A DNA stretch of 13,447 bases from Bacteroidales bacterium. GTDB lineage: Bacteria; Bacteroidota; Bacteroidia; Bacteroidales; UBA12077. The notes beneath the pieces were generated by a model. The model searched no databases. It saw only the letters and a list, made by a program, of their open reading frames with translations, and was not told the origin of the DNA. Positions 1 through 6,631 of this stretch are shown here, in pieces. Positions within the stretch are counted from its first letter, which is position 1. Each line of letters starts with the position of its first letter. The stretch lies in assembly GCA_030635365.1 (NCBI GenBank), contig DAOVYZ010000025.1, positions 1-13,447 on the forward strand, given 5' to 3'. Position numbers and translations under genes: made by a program.

Positions 1-1
1 A

Positions 2-34
2 AAACCTGTCAGGATTCAAAATCCTGACAGGTTT
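2..34. terminator. Perfect 15-bp palindrome, probable terminator or dispersed repeat
   Basis: Positions 2-16 are perfectly complementary to 20-34 around a 3-nt loop (arm AAACCTGTCAGGATT). It lies 28 bp beyond the stop codon of the adaptor gene on the minus strand, and on that strand ends in a run of T, so it can serve as a factor-independent terminator. Palindromes of this look are also scattered between genes in Bacteroidetes, so it may be a repeat that happens to terminate. Because it sits at the window edge, I cannot tell whether an RND pump gene follows. Confidence 0.65.
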
Positions 35-61
35 ATAGATTAGTTCATGCTTGACTTAACA

Positions 62-1156
62 CTAGTTTAACCCAGCCAATAATTCTAAATTAATCACTTT
101 TACTTTGTCTAAGTGTTTTAATTCTTTTTGTTTTTCAACTACTATAAGCATATTCTCAGACAATTTATCCGATTTAAAAAATACTTTATCATTGGTAATT
201 GAAATCATACTTACCTCTTGTTTAATTGCAACATTATTACCTTCGCTAACAGAATAAAACACTACTCTATTCCCTATTCCTTCTTGTACTGCATTTATAG
301 GGATACTAAAACATAGATTTTTATATGATGGATATATCTCCCCTTTAGCGAAAAATCCATGCTTTAATTTTAGGTCAGAACTATTAATTGATAATTCTAT
401 CTCGTAAAGGCCTGTGTATTGCCCCGGGGAGTTTGCAATTTTTGAAACTGTGCAGTTCAAGTTATCATTGGGATATGCATCTGTTGTAATTGTGGCTTTA
501 TCTTCAAGATTCAATTTAACAATATCTTTATCTGAAACACCAACTATTAATCGCCATGTTTCTTCGGCCGAAGCAAAATAAAAAATAGGCATTCCTGTGC
601 CAACTATTTCATCTTCTTCAAAAAACCTTTTTAATATTACTCCTTTTGAAGGTGAAGTAATAGTTGAAAATTTCAAGTTGTATTCAGCTATATTTACATT
701 AGCCTCTGCAACATCCAATGCCGATTTTGCATTTTGAAATTGCTCCAAAGTAACTACCGTATCTGCATAAAGGGCACTTGCTCTTTCATAATCGCGCTTT
801 GCTTTGTTCAACCCAATTTTAGCCTGATTAACTTGTTCATTTATTTCTTTCAGATTTAGTTTTGCTAATATTTGGCCTTTTTTTACTTCATCGCCTTCAT
901 CCACAAAAATTGATTCGATAATACCTCCTGTTTTAAAACTTAAACGGCTTTCTTTGCTGGCACTGATATTCCCTGAAACATGGACAGGAAAAGTTGTTTC
1001 TTCTTTTTTAAGTTTTACAACGCTTACAGGAATACCTTCGGTTTCCTGAGCATGGGTATTTGCATCAGAGTCACTACATCCCTCTGCAATAAACCCTGCA
1101 AACAATAGAATAAGGCCTATTATTTTATAGTTCAAATGGTGAGTAATCTTTTTCAT
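62..1156 (-). CDS. HlyD/RND-type efflux periplasmic adaptor lipoprotein
   Basis: A 364-aa membrane-fusion protein that would link an inner-membrane pump to the TolC-like channel encoded just upstream. The N-terminus is a lipoprotein signal with hydrophobic stretch 12-24 and lipobox ending at Cys27 (IAEGC). Residues about 58-105 form the first half of the barrel-sandwich (lipoyl-like) domain, with the typical GGIIESIFVDEGDEVKKGQ segment. About 105-160 is the alpha-helical hairpin, rich in coiled-coil heptads. About 165-200 closes the lipoyl domain (TITSPSKGVI), followed by a beta-barrel and a membrane-proximal domain. Length is normal for the family. It follows the tolC-like gene by 103 bp with no hairpin between them, so the two are probably cotranscribed. 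The pump subunit is not in the window; it may lie left of position 1 or elsewhere. Substrate unknown. Confidence 0.9.
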   Translation of the reverse strand: MKKITHHLNYKIIGLILLFAGFIAEGCSDSDANTHAQETEGIPVSVVKLKKEETTFPVHVSGNISASKESRLSFKTGGIIESIFVDEGDEVKKGQILAKLNLKEINEQVNQAKIGLNKAKRDYERASALYADTVVTLEQFQNAKSALDVAEANVNIAEYNLKFSTITSPSKGVILKRFFEEDEIVGTGMPIFYFASAEETWRLIVGVSDKDIVKLNLEDKATITTDAYPNDNLNCTVSKIANSPGQYTGLYEIELSINSSDLKLKHGFFAKGEIYPSYKNLCFSIPINAVQEGIGNRVVFYSVSEGNNVAIKQEVSMISITNDKVFFKSDKLSENMLIVVEKQKELKHLDKVKVINLELLAGLN

Positions 1157-1259
1157 TTTCTTATTTTTTAGTTTATAGCTTTCTGCAAATTTTTATAATA
1201 CCCTGATTTTTTAATATTTAATTAGAGTGAGCCTGAATAATATGGCAATGAATACAACA

Positions 1260-2624
1260 TCATAATGTTAAAGATGTATTTGAGTTTTTTTCCAGCCTTG
1301 CAATACTTATAAGGTAATCGTAGTTTGTAAGTATTGATTGTGATTCAGCCTCCGTCATGTTATTTCGTGCATCAAGCAATTCAATTAATGAGGCTTCACC
1401 TAAACCATACTTTTTCTCAATGATTCTATATACCTCAGACGCCTCAATACTTCTTGTTTTAGCTAATTCTTTATTTTTCAACTTTTCTTCAAGCTCAAAT
1501 AAATTTTGCTTGATCTCCAATTGTATCCGATTGCTTATTTCTTCCTTTTTAAATTGCACTAATTGTTTTTCAATCAAGGCTTTCTTTTTTTTGTTTTTAT
1601 TCACATTTCCATTAAATAAATCCCAGTTCAAAACAAAAGACCCCATAATAAAGTCCGAATCTCCATCTACTTCAAATTTTTCTCCCTGTATACCATAATC
1701 AACTGCTAAAAAAAGCTTTGGCAACATATCTGCTTTGCTTAAATCAACAACATTATCCATTATATTCAGCTGATGCTCTATTAATTTTAGTTCTTCTCTA
1801 TCAAATAATGCACTTTCCGTAACTTCATCTAATTGTGGAGTTGCATATAGTTTATTATGGGAACAAACAACAATCTCTTCATTTAGCCCCCTGTTTAAAA
1901 GAAAATTAAAATAACTCTTAGCCATTTCAATATTTTTACCAGCCTCTGTTTCATAGAGCTCTATCTTGCTTATTTCTGATTTTGCCCTAAGAACTACATC
2001 TCGGGTAATCAGATCATTATTCATTAATTTCTGGCTTACCCTATGATTCTCGTTAACAACATTCTTTGTCTTTTGAATTAAATCGGAGTATAACAAGGCT
2101 TTCATATAGTTATAGTAAGCTTCTTTTATTTGAAATGTAAGTTCTCTTTTATATTGTTCCAGTTCGGTTTGCGACATAAATAGCTTTTGCTCCTCAATTC
2201 TCTTATTTATTGCCAATGATGGGTAATAAAGTGGCTGAGTTAAAGAAATCTTTACTTCGTATTCCTGTTCACGTAAAAAGTTAATTTGCTCATTCTGTAC
2301 TGTCGGAAATCGAGGACTACCACCTTGGGCTACAATCATATCATTTAATGTATTGTATACCGGATTCATTAAATCTCCAATAGGAAAATTTATTGTGCGC
2401 CCTCCTTTTGCCAAAGTATATCTTGATTGTGTATTTATTTTAGGCATAAACATTCCTTTTGCAATTTTTAATGATTGCCGGGCACTTTCTAATGCTAAAT
2501 TATTTTGCTTTATCACCAAATTGCTTTCTAGTCCTTGTTTTATATATTCTTCCAAAACATTTTCCTGAGCTTTTAATTGGAAGGAAATCAATACAGAGAT
2601 GATTATTACGGTAATTCTTTTCAT
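1260..2624 (-). CDS. TolC-family outer-membrane efflux channel
   Basis: A 454-aa outer-membrane factor. Residues 1-19 are a Sec signal (hydrophobic 5-15, cleavage predicted after Ala19, before Gln20). The rest has the TolC layout of two internal repeats: long amphipathic helices, with a beta segment near 65-130 (containing the SLTQPLYYPSLAINKRIEEQ-type turn into helix) and a second near 300-340 (FLAVDYGIQGE...FVLNWDLFNG). The second repeat ends in the family-typical YGLGEASLIELLDARN segment near residues 405-420. It is the first gene of the pair with the downstream adaptor, and the two would form the outer part of a tripartite exporter. No Shine-Dalgarno is evident, as usual in Bacteroidetes. 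A TAnnTTTG-like box (minus-strand TATTTTTG, 2874-2881) lies about 250 bp upstream, but has no convincing -33 element. Confidence 0.9.
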   Translation of the reverse strand: MKRITVIIISVLISFQLKAQENVLEEYIKQGLESNLVIKQNNLALESARQSLKIAKGMFMPKINTQSRYTLAKGGRTINFPIGDLMNPVYNTLNDMIVAQGGSPRFPTVQNEQINFLREQEYEVKISLTQPLYYPSLAINKRIEEQKLFMSQTELEQYKRELTFQIKEAYYNYMKALLYSDLIQKTKNVVNENHRVSQKLMNNDLITRDVVLRAKSEISKIELYETEAGKNIEMAKSYFNFLLNRGLNEEIVVCSHNKLYATPQLDEVTESALFDREELKLIEHQLNIMDNVVDLSKADMLPKLFLAVDYGIQGEKFEVDGDSDFIMGSFVLNWDLFNGNVNKNKKKKALIEKQLVQFKKEEISNRIQLEIKQNLFELEEKLKNKELAKTRSIEASEVYRIIEKKYGLGEASLIELLDARNNMTEAESQSILTNYDYLISIARLEKNSNTSLTL

Positions 2625-2647
2625 TTTTTATTCGTTTTTATTTTCTT

Positions 2648-2870
2648 AAATAGTCTTTGCAAGAAAACGCCAAATACTGCGTTACTCTCGTCTTGAAAAA
2701 AGTCATTTACAAAAGTAAACTCCTTATTTTCAAGACTTCGAAAGCCTTGTCTTTGACCTTTTCTTATCAAAGACTTCAAAATTTAAGAGTTTTCTTGCAG
2801 ACACTAAATAGTGTTTCTAAGAAAACACCTGTTTTTGTAAAGTGGCGTTTTCTTATAGCCACTAAATACA
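2648..2870. repeat. Nested palindromic intergenic element upstream of tolC
   Basis: A non-coding block built of nested inverted repeats. The outer arms are a 12-bp perfect pair (AAGAAAACGCCA 2661-2672 with TGGCGTTTTCTT 2843-2854). Inside are GTCTTGAAAA 2690-2699 with TTTTCAAGAC 2727-2736 (itself enclosing TTTAC/GTAAA at 2706-2719), GTCTTTGA 2749-2756 with TCAAAGAC 2767-2774, and a 38-nt hairpin at 2789-2826. That hairpin has a 17-pair stem with one mismatch, two G-T wobbles and a 4-nt loop. The AAATAGT..TTT..AAGAAAAC string recurs at both 2648 and 2807. This looks like a MITE-like or REP-like dispersed element. The remainder of the intergenic stretch (2871-3060) shows only an 11-bp direct repeat, AATGAATATTT at 2905 and 2957. 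Confidence 0.6.
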
Positions 2871-3068
2871 GTTCAAAAATATGGAGCAAATGCTAAATAC
2901 ACCTAATGAATATTTATGAGTACGGATTTTTAAAGAATGACTGTGCAAATACTTAGAATGAATATTTGAAACCGAAAATGTAAAAAAGAAGTTGTAAAAA
3001 GATTTTTGTTTTTTTGTAACTAATCAGTGTATTAAAAGCATTGATATTTAATTGTTATAGGATTTTAA

Positions 3069-3183
3069 TACTTATTGCACGATAGTGCAAAATTGGTCCC
3101 GAAAGTTTTCGGGAGGATTACAAACTTTTTGGTAAGCCTTTGGCTGTATGTTGATTTGCGCAGGCTTACCAATGTGTTTGTAA
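3069..3183. repeat. Foldable repeat element, copy A (3' of the 219-aa gene)
   Basis: Three hairpins in a row lie just past the stop codon of the gene at 3193-3852: TTGCAC/GTGCAA (3075-3090), TCCCGAAA/TTTCGGGA (3097-3114), and a long stem TTACAAAC + TTGGTAAGCC (3118-3138) pairing with GGCTTACCAA + GTTTGTAA (3163-3183) across a 3x3 internal loop and a 24-nt apical loop. A second copy lies at 4541-4638, with a 28-nt identical segment (3069-3096 = 4541-4568). The middle hairpin is absent there. It could act as a terminator for the 219-aa gene. Confidence 0.75.
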
Positions 3184-3192
3184 TAGGGTTGG

Positions 3193-3852
3193 CTAACTGC
3201 GAACAAATATGCCTAGTGATTCTAATAATTGTGGTTTGTCATATAAGGCAATTTTGGCAATGATATCAAATTCTTCAATCCATTCTTTTAGTTCTATCAG
3301 GTCTAGGTTTTTCTGTACTGTTGCATCTTGTGCTTCTCCTGATTCTTTGTCGAAGGTGGCACGTAATGACATTACATTATTTAGTTTTGATAAACAATCG
3401 GTTACTGTTTCAGGAGTTATTTTACAGAGTAATAGTTTTTCCTGAATGTCAGAATGTTTTTGGATGGCATGATAAAAATTCTTGGCATTATCGAAAATCT
3501 TATTGTACTGACTGGGTAGTCTTCCTTTTATGCCTAATTTGACTAAGAAGTCGGGATGTTTTTTGAAGAATATTAAAGATTGGTTACGATGCCTTTTAAA
3601 CAGGCCTAAGAATTCTTCAAATGTTTGTTTGTATTCGTTTGATGAAACTTTTTTATCAATATCTTCTTGATCTTTTAGCTCGAAACTATTTTTTGCTTTA
3701 TTGAACACCACCCAACCTTCGGCTATTTTAGTTTCATCCATACCGAATTGGGATATTAAAGGTTTAATTTCTGCATGGGATTCTGCATTTGTTAATGCTA
3801 TACGTACACGCTCGAAGAATTTTGATGTTGGAATTTTAAGATTTAAATTCAT
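3193..3852 (-). CDS. Uncharacterised 219-aa Bacteroidetes-type protein
   Basis: I do not recognise a characterised family. The protein is soluble, without signal peptide or membrane segment, and predicted mostly helical: residues 1-60 contain an AEGW segment, 60-110 are Lys/Phe-rich (FKRHRNQSLIFFKKH), and the C-terminal 30 residues carry IALYDKPQLLESLG. From memory, similar helical proteins with an AEG(W) motif and an IAL..PQLLE tail occur in several copies in Bacteroidetes genomes, without an assigned function. The window supports the multicopy idea: a relic of a paralogous tail lies at 4654-4737, followed in both cases by the same foldable element. The start ATG is the first in frame and gives a plausible MNLNLKIPTS N-terminus. 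It appears to be transcribed alone. Confidence 0.75.
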   Translation of the reverse strand: MNLNLKIPTSKFFERVRIALTNAESHAEIKPLISQFGMDETKIAEGWVVFNKAKNSFELKDQEDIDKKVSSNEYKQTFEEFLGLFKRHRNQSLIFFKKHPDFLVKLGIKGRLPSQYNKIFDNAKNFYHAIQKHSDIQEKLLLCKITPETVTDCLSKLNNVMSLRATFDKESGEAQDATVQKNLDLIELKEWIEEFDIIAKIALYDKPQLLESLGIFVRS

Positions 3853-3972
3853 TTGTTTAAAATTTAATTGGTTAATAATAAACTAAATTACATTTTTATT
3901 TGAGACCATAAAATTAAATTCTTTTTTTTTGTAGAATATTTTGGTTTCAATGTGAGTTGGATGGGCAATAAT

Positions 3973-4119
3973 AGTAAAATGTACTAATCTGGTGGTAAAA
4001 TGTATTAATCCGATGATAAAAAGTGTTAATCCATTGGTAAAATGGGTTGATCTGGTAGTAAAATGTACTGATCCGTTGGTAAGAAGTGTTAATCCAGTGG
4101 TAAAATGGACTGATCTTAA
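3973..4119. repeat. Tandem minisatellite, 7 units of 21 bp
   Basis: Seven consecutive 21-bp units start at 3973, 3994, 4015, 4036, 4057, 4078 and 4099. The common pattern is GGTAAAATGTnTTAATCC followed by three variable bases. No unit is interrupted by a length change, although bases vary. As 21 is divisible by three, the minus strand reads as seven-residue repeats in more than one frame (for example VHFTTGL-like or INTFYHR-like), so the open frames at 3883-4128 and 3947-4135 are products of periodicity. Position is 120 bp upstream of the 219-aa gene's start codon. It could affect that gene's expression by changes in copy number. Confidence 0.85.
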
Positions 4120-4122
4120 AAA

Positions 4123-4143
4123 CCACACGATACAATCGTGCGG
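4123..4143. repeat. Small REP-like hairpin with GTAGCGAGG flank
   Basis: CACGAT (4126-4131) pairs with ATCGTG (4135-4140) around a 3-nt loop, extended by CC (4123-4124) with GG (4142-4143) across one mismatch. It is followed by GTAGCGAGG. It is locally GC-rich and sits directly between the minisatellite and the restriction-modification relic, 9 bp past that relic's stop codon. It may be a terminator or a REP-type unit. No transposase of the RAYT type is visible in the window. Confidence 0.5.
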
Positions 4144-4152
4144 TAGCGAGGA

Positions 4153-4465
4153 CTAATTATTACTTTCTTCTACAATTTTAATTTCTTCTTCTGTTAAACC
4201 ATACAATTCATAAACTTTTTTGTCAATTTCTTTGTCCATTAATAAAATATCGTTTTGAAGATTTTTGGCTTCAGTTTGGTATTCTTCAAAAAGATTCATC
4301 CATTCTACTTTCTTCTTTTTTTGAAATACTGACATTTTCCTTTTTATTTGTTTCTTTATTTAACTCTTTTAAAAAATCCGCAACTTTCAGTTTAAACCAA
4401 TCTTGAAGTTTCTTATTCAATTCAATATTTAATTTTGAAATTATATACTTGGTTAAGTTGGGCGT
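4153..4465 (-). pseudogene. C-terminal relic of a Type II restriction/DNA-adenine methylase (TaqI/Eco57I-like)
   Basis: Only the last roughly 100 codons survive. One frame (4465 down to about 4317) reads KLQDWFKLKVADFLKELNK, and the next frame continues VEWMNLFEEYQTEAKNLQ and ends IDKKVYELYGLTEEEIKIVE. That is the usual C-terminus of class I SAM-dependent DNA methylase/endonucleases with TaqI-like specificity domains (known from family memory, not a search). The two frames meet at a run of seven A on the minus strand (4316-4322), and removing one A restores a single continuous reading. An in-frame TAA at 4466-4468 closes the upstream side, and no methylase catalytic domain is present. The 60-codon frame from 4335 has its own ATG but is most simply the broken tail of this gene. 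Confidence 0.7.
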
Positions 4466-4540
4466 TTAGAATTCCTATACTTGTCAATGTTGGTAGATAG
4501 TTATCCACGAAGCACAAATAAATTTATTTTAGAGGGCAAA

Positions 4541-4638
4541 TACTTATTGCACGATAGTGCAAAATTGGGTAGGCTACAAACTTTTTGGTAAGTCCTGGGA
4601 TGTGTTATGGTTTTTTCGGGCTTACCAATATGTTTGTA
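4541..4638. repeat. Foldable repeat element, copy B
   Basis: Second copy of the element at 3069-3183. The first 28 nt are identical, including the TTGCAC/GTGCAA hairpin (4547-4562). The middle CCCGAAA palindrome is missing. The long stem is kept: TACAAAC (4575-4581) with GTTTGTA (4632-4638), a 3x3 internal loop, then TTGGTAAG (4585-4592) with CTTACCAA (4621-4628). At the inner end of the stem, copy A has GCC/GGC and copy B has TCC/GG plus a G-T wobble, so pairing is kept although bases differ. The apical loops are unrelated in sequence. It sits 15 bp beyond the stop of a relic gene tail, matching copy A's position. Confidence 0.75.
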
Positions 4639-4653
4639 TAGGGTTTTTGGCAT

Positions 4654-4737
4654 TTAGTTTCTTACGATTACTCCTAATGCCTCTAGTAGTTGAAGATTAT
4701 CTTCAAGTGCAATTCTTGCTACTGCATAAATTAATCT
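4654..4737 (-). pseudogene. 3'-end relic of a second copy of the 219-aa family gene
   Basis: A 27-codon open stretch ending in TAA (4656-4654) reads YAVARIALEDNLQLLEALG and on to VIVRN. It aligns without gaps to the last 24 residues of the protein at 3193-3852 (IIAKIALYDKPQLLESLG and on to IFVRS), with 13 of 24 identical by eye. Similarity begins at about base 4731, which is the last base of the stop codon of the neighbouring 143-aa gene. The rest of this gene copy is therefore missing and its place is taken by the five-gene operon. Too short to be a gene by itself. Confidence 0.75.
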
Positions 4738-5162
4738 TCATCAACCCAATCACCACCACCGATGTATCGATATTCTAGCAATATCATATCTACATATTCT
4801 AATATGGTTTCGGGTGGGGTTTCAATTATTTTTAGAAATGCAATTACTTTCTCTAATGATTCAGGTAATAAGTAAAAATCCAATATTTCATAATTAGTAT
4901 CATTTTTTATCAAGATGTATTTATCAGTATCGGGAGATATAGTACCGAATTTGTAAACTCCATATTTTTGATTTAGCTCTTTATTTCTACTTACTAACTC
5001 TACATAGAATACACTATTATAATAATCCTTAGTTTCTTCACCCGATAATAGTTCACCTTTTTCAAGTAAATAATTGACAAGTGTTGATTTTAAACAGTCT
5101 TGTGCTATACATGGATTATAGAACTGTATTGCTAGAACGATTATTATTAATATCTTTTTCAT
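4731..5162 (-). CDS. Small exported protein, paralog of next gene; candidate immunity protein
   Basis: A 143-aa protein with a Sec signal (residues 1-20, cleavage after Ala20 before Gln21). No known family recognised. The mature part aligns with the preceding gene's product: ELNQKYGVYKFG matches AFSNDFGIYKFM, and YILIKNDTNYEILDFY matches YNIIIKKGEKIEFYDM, each followed by a similar helix (LEKVIAFLK / LNFVIKNVL). Both appear to be small alpha/beta domains. It is the last gene of the five-gene operon, with its start codon overlapping the previous stop (TAATG, 1 bp). Position directly behind an RHS-type effector gene and export to the periplasm suggest an immunity role, which is inference. Its stop codon coincides with the junction to a relic gene. 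Confidence 0.75.
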   Translation of the reverse strand: MKKILIIIVLAIQFYNPCIAQDCLKSTLVNYLLEKGELLSGEETKDYYNSVFYVELVSRNKELNQKYGVYKFGTISPDTDKYILIKNDTNYEILDFYLLPESLEKVIAFLKIIETPPETILEYVDMILLEYRYIGGGDWVDED

Positions 5163-5665
5163 TAATCCTTTTTCCGTACATAATTATCAAAAGATATATA
5201 AAAATGATAGTTCCCAAACTGATATTTAAACATTGTTTCATCAGTTCTCCATCTATTATTATCATCATATATATTTGATATTTCTTCAATATACCTAACC
5301 ATAACATCATTGTTTAAATCAGATATTGAATCCTTAAGTGATAATACATTTTTAATTACAAAGTTTAGATTTGCCATATCATAAAACTCTATTTTTTCAC
5401 CTTTTTTAATTATGATATTATAATTTTCTCCTTCAGTTACATAAAGCATAAACTTGTATATCCCGAAATCATTAGAAAATGCTGTATCTTTTAATAAAAC
5501 ATCTTCTAAAAATAATAATTTTGAATAATCTGAATTTGTTTCTTTCACCTTACTACCACCAGTTAATAGATGAAATTGGTACATCTTTTCATACAAATCG
5601 TCGTGCTGTGCTGCACAAATCTGATAGAATAAACTGAATCCAATTAATAAAATTATAGTTCTCAT
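5162..5665 (-). CDS. Small exported protein, paralog of the downstream gene; candidate immunity protein
   Basis: A 167-aa protein with a Sec signal (1-19, cleavage after Ala19 before Gln20; no lipobox arrangement, as Cys17 is followed by Ala-Ala-Gln). No family recognised. The mature domain shares its core with the 143-aa protein encoded next (FGIYKFM..., YNIIIKKGEKIEFYD) and has a further C-terminal segment rich in aromatics (YQFGNYHFYISFDNY). It follows the RHS-core metallopeptidase gene by 5 bp, and overlaps the next start by 1 bp, so it must be cotranscribed and probably coupled. Duplicate small exported proteins directly behind a toxin-like gene are typical of immunity arrays. The binding partner is inferred only from position. 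Confidence 0.75.
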   Translation of the reverse strand: MRTIILLIGFSLFYQICAAQHDDLYEKMYQFHLLTGGSKVKETNSDYSKLLFLEDVLLKDTAFSNDFGIYKFMLYVTEGENYNIIIKKGEKIEFYDMANLNFVIKNVLSLKDSISDLNNDVMVRYIEEISNIYDDNNRWRTDETMFKYQFGNYHFYISFDNYVRKKD

Positions 5666-5670
5666 AAGCT

Positions 5671-6630
5671 TTATTTTAATTCAGGTGTAACAGTGGTTAT
5701 CTGAATAATTATAGGTTTAGCCTTTCTACTCGCTGGCGTTTCCTTAGCGGCTTGCATTTCCTGTTCATTAGCTAACGTTTCCCTACCACCTGCACCATAT
5801 TTACGACCGTTATTATGATATTGAGCATCAGGATTAGTGCTGTGTTCTGCTTCATGTACGCCCACAACTCCAATCATTTCTTCAGTGGTTAATTGTGCAT
5901 CTAATAAAACCTGAGCTTTATCATTCCCAAATACAGCCGCTTTTGCCTCATAAGGTTCTGTTTTTGCTAATTCTCCTAAATTATTAAATTTCTTAACTTC
6001 ATTAGTGATATTCCCCTCATATATGGTTATATCTGAGCTTATTTGTTTGTCACCCCTGTATGTATTGTCACTTATACCAAGTCTCCCCCTTCCATCTGCC
6101 TGAGATACAGTCATAGTAACAGGATAACTAGCATTACTCAATTTATTATACATTTTAGTACCAGTTGGAGTTTTCATCATCGCATTACCAATACGCATAA
6201 CACTTGCTGTTGCATTAGATGACCATCCGTTAGTTGATGAATATGTGATAGGATTACCAGTTGCATCAACAACTACGTTTCCATCTGGGTCAATAAATCT
6301 AACTGGATTATTCACGGCATAATTATACGGGCTCCAATTTGAGTATTCCTCTGCCAATGCATCAATACACATCCATCTACTTATAACTTCAGGGTCACAC
6401 TCAACCGATTCTAATAGTTTAGATTTAATTCCCACAATCTTACCTGACTTTGTATTAAATAACGCCGAACCAATTTCAACTATTGTATCGTTATCGTGAA
6501 ATTCATTGTACTTACCATTACTTAAAGTTACTATTTTAATCCCGTGTTTTTTAAAGATATCATTCTGAGATTTCAATATTTGTGGAAATACTAGGCAAAT
6601 TGCTAGTAAAATGATTCTAATTGTTCTCAT
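5671..6630 (-). CDS. Orphan RHS-core protein with C-terminal HExxH metallopeptidase-like domain
   Basis: A 319-aa exported protein. Residues 1-21 are a Sec signal (cleavage near Ser21-Gln22). Residues 25-70 contain VEIGSALFNT, seen in short Bacteroidetes RHS-associated proteins. Residues 84-118 are the RHS-associated core terminus (SRWMCIDALAEEYSNWSPYN, then NNPVRFIDPDG), normally the point after which polymorphic toxin domains begin. The variable C-terminus (119-319) carries HEAEH at 259-263, a HExxH zinc motif, followed by NEQEM at 288-292, whose Glu residues could supply the third zinc ligand. The long YD-repeat cage of true Rhs proteins is absent, so this is a stand-alone toxin-type cassette with its own signal. 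Usual DPLA is replaced by IDALA. It starts 1 bp after the upstream stop and is followed by two candidate immunity genes. A housekeeping metallopeptidase role cannot be excluded. Confidence 0.8.
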   Translation of the reverse strand: MRTIRIILLAICLVFPQILKSQNDIFKKHGIKIVTLSNGKYNEFHDNDTIVEIGSALFNTKSGKIVGIKSKLLESVECDPEVISRWMCIDALAEEYSNWSPYNYAVNNPVRFIDPDGNVVVDATGNPITYSSTNGWSSNATASVMRIGNAMMKTPTGTKMYNKLSNASYPVTMTVSQADGRGRLGISDNTYRGDKQISSDITIYEGNITNEVKKFNNLGELAKTEPYEAKAAVFGNDKAQVLLDAQLTTEEMIGVVGVHEAEHSTNPDAQYHNNGRKYGAGGRETLANEQEMQAAKETPASRKAKPIIIQITTVTPELK

Positions 6631-6631
6631 A

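Noticed and set aside
1357..1698. Plus-strand open frame of 113 codons
   Set aside because: It lies wholly inside the TolC-family gene on the opposite strand and has no recognisable domain.
2657..2896. Plus-strand frame of 79 codons upstream of tolC
   Set aside because: It runs across the nested palindromic element and has no protein-like composition or homology.
3973..4119. CRISPR array
   Set aside because: Units are contiguous and diverged with no spacers, so it is a tandem minisatellite.
3883..4135. Minus-strand open frames with heptapeptide repeats (81 and 62 residues)
   Set aside because: They arise because the 21-bp repeat has no stop codon in two frames. No homology or gene-like ends are seen, and the 81-residue frame runs past the repeat into low-complexity A/T-rich sequence.
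4153..4335. Stand-alone 60-aa gene
   Set aside because: Its sequence is the C-terminus of a large methylase family, and the upstream frame continues the homology; a broken relic is simpler.
4439..4510. A third minus-strand frame upstream of the methylase relic (TSIGILNAQLNQVYNF) that could be a further piece of its specificity domain
   Set aside because: The likeness to GILNSKL-type segments is weak and the frame overlaps the better relic frame; not enough to extend the pseudogene.
3069..4638. Calling the two foldable copies genuine integron attC sites
   Set aside because: The conserved core heptamers do not match beyond AAC/GTT, a long identical flank lies outside the stem, and no integrase is in the window; kept only as a hypothesis.
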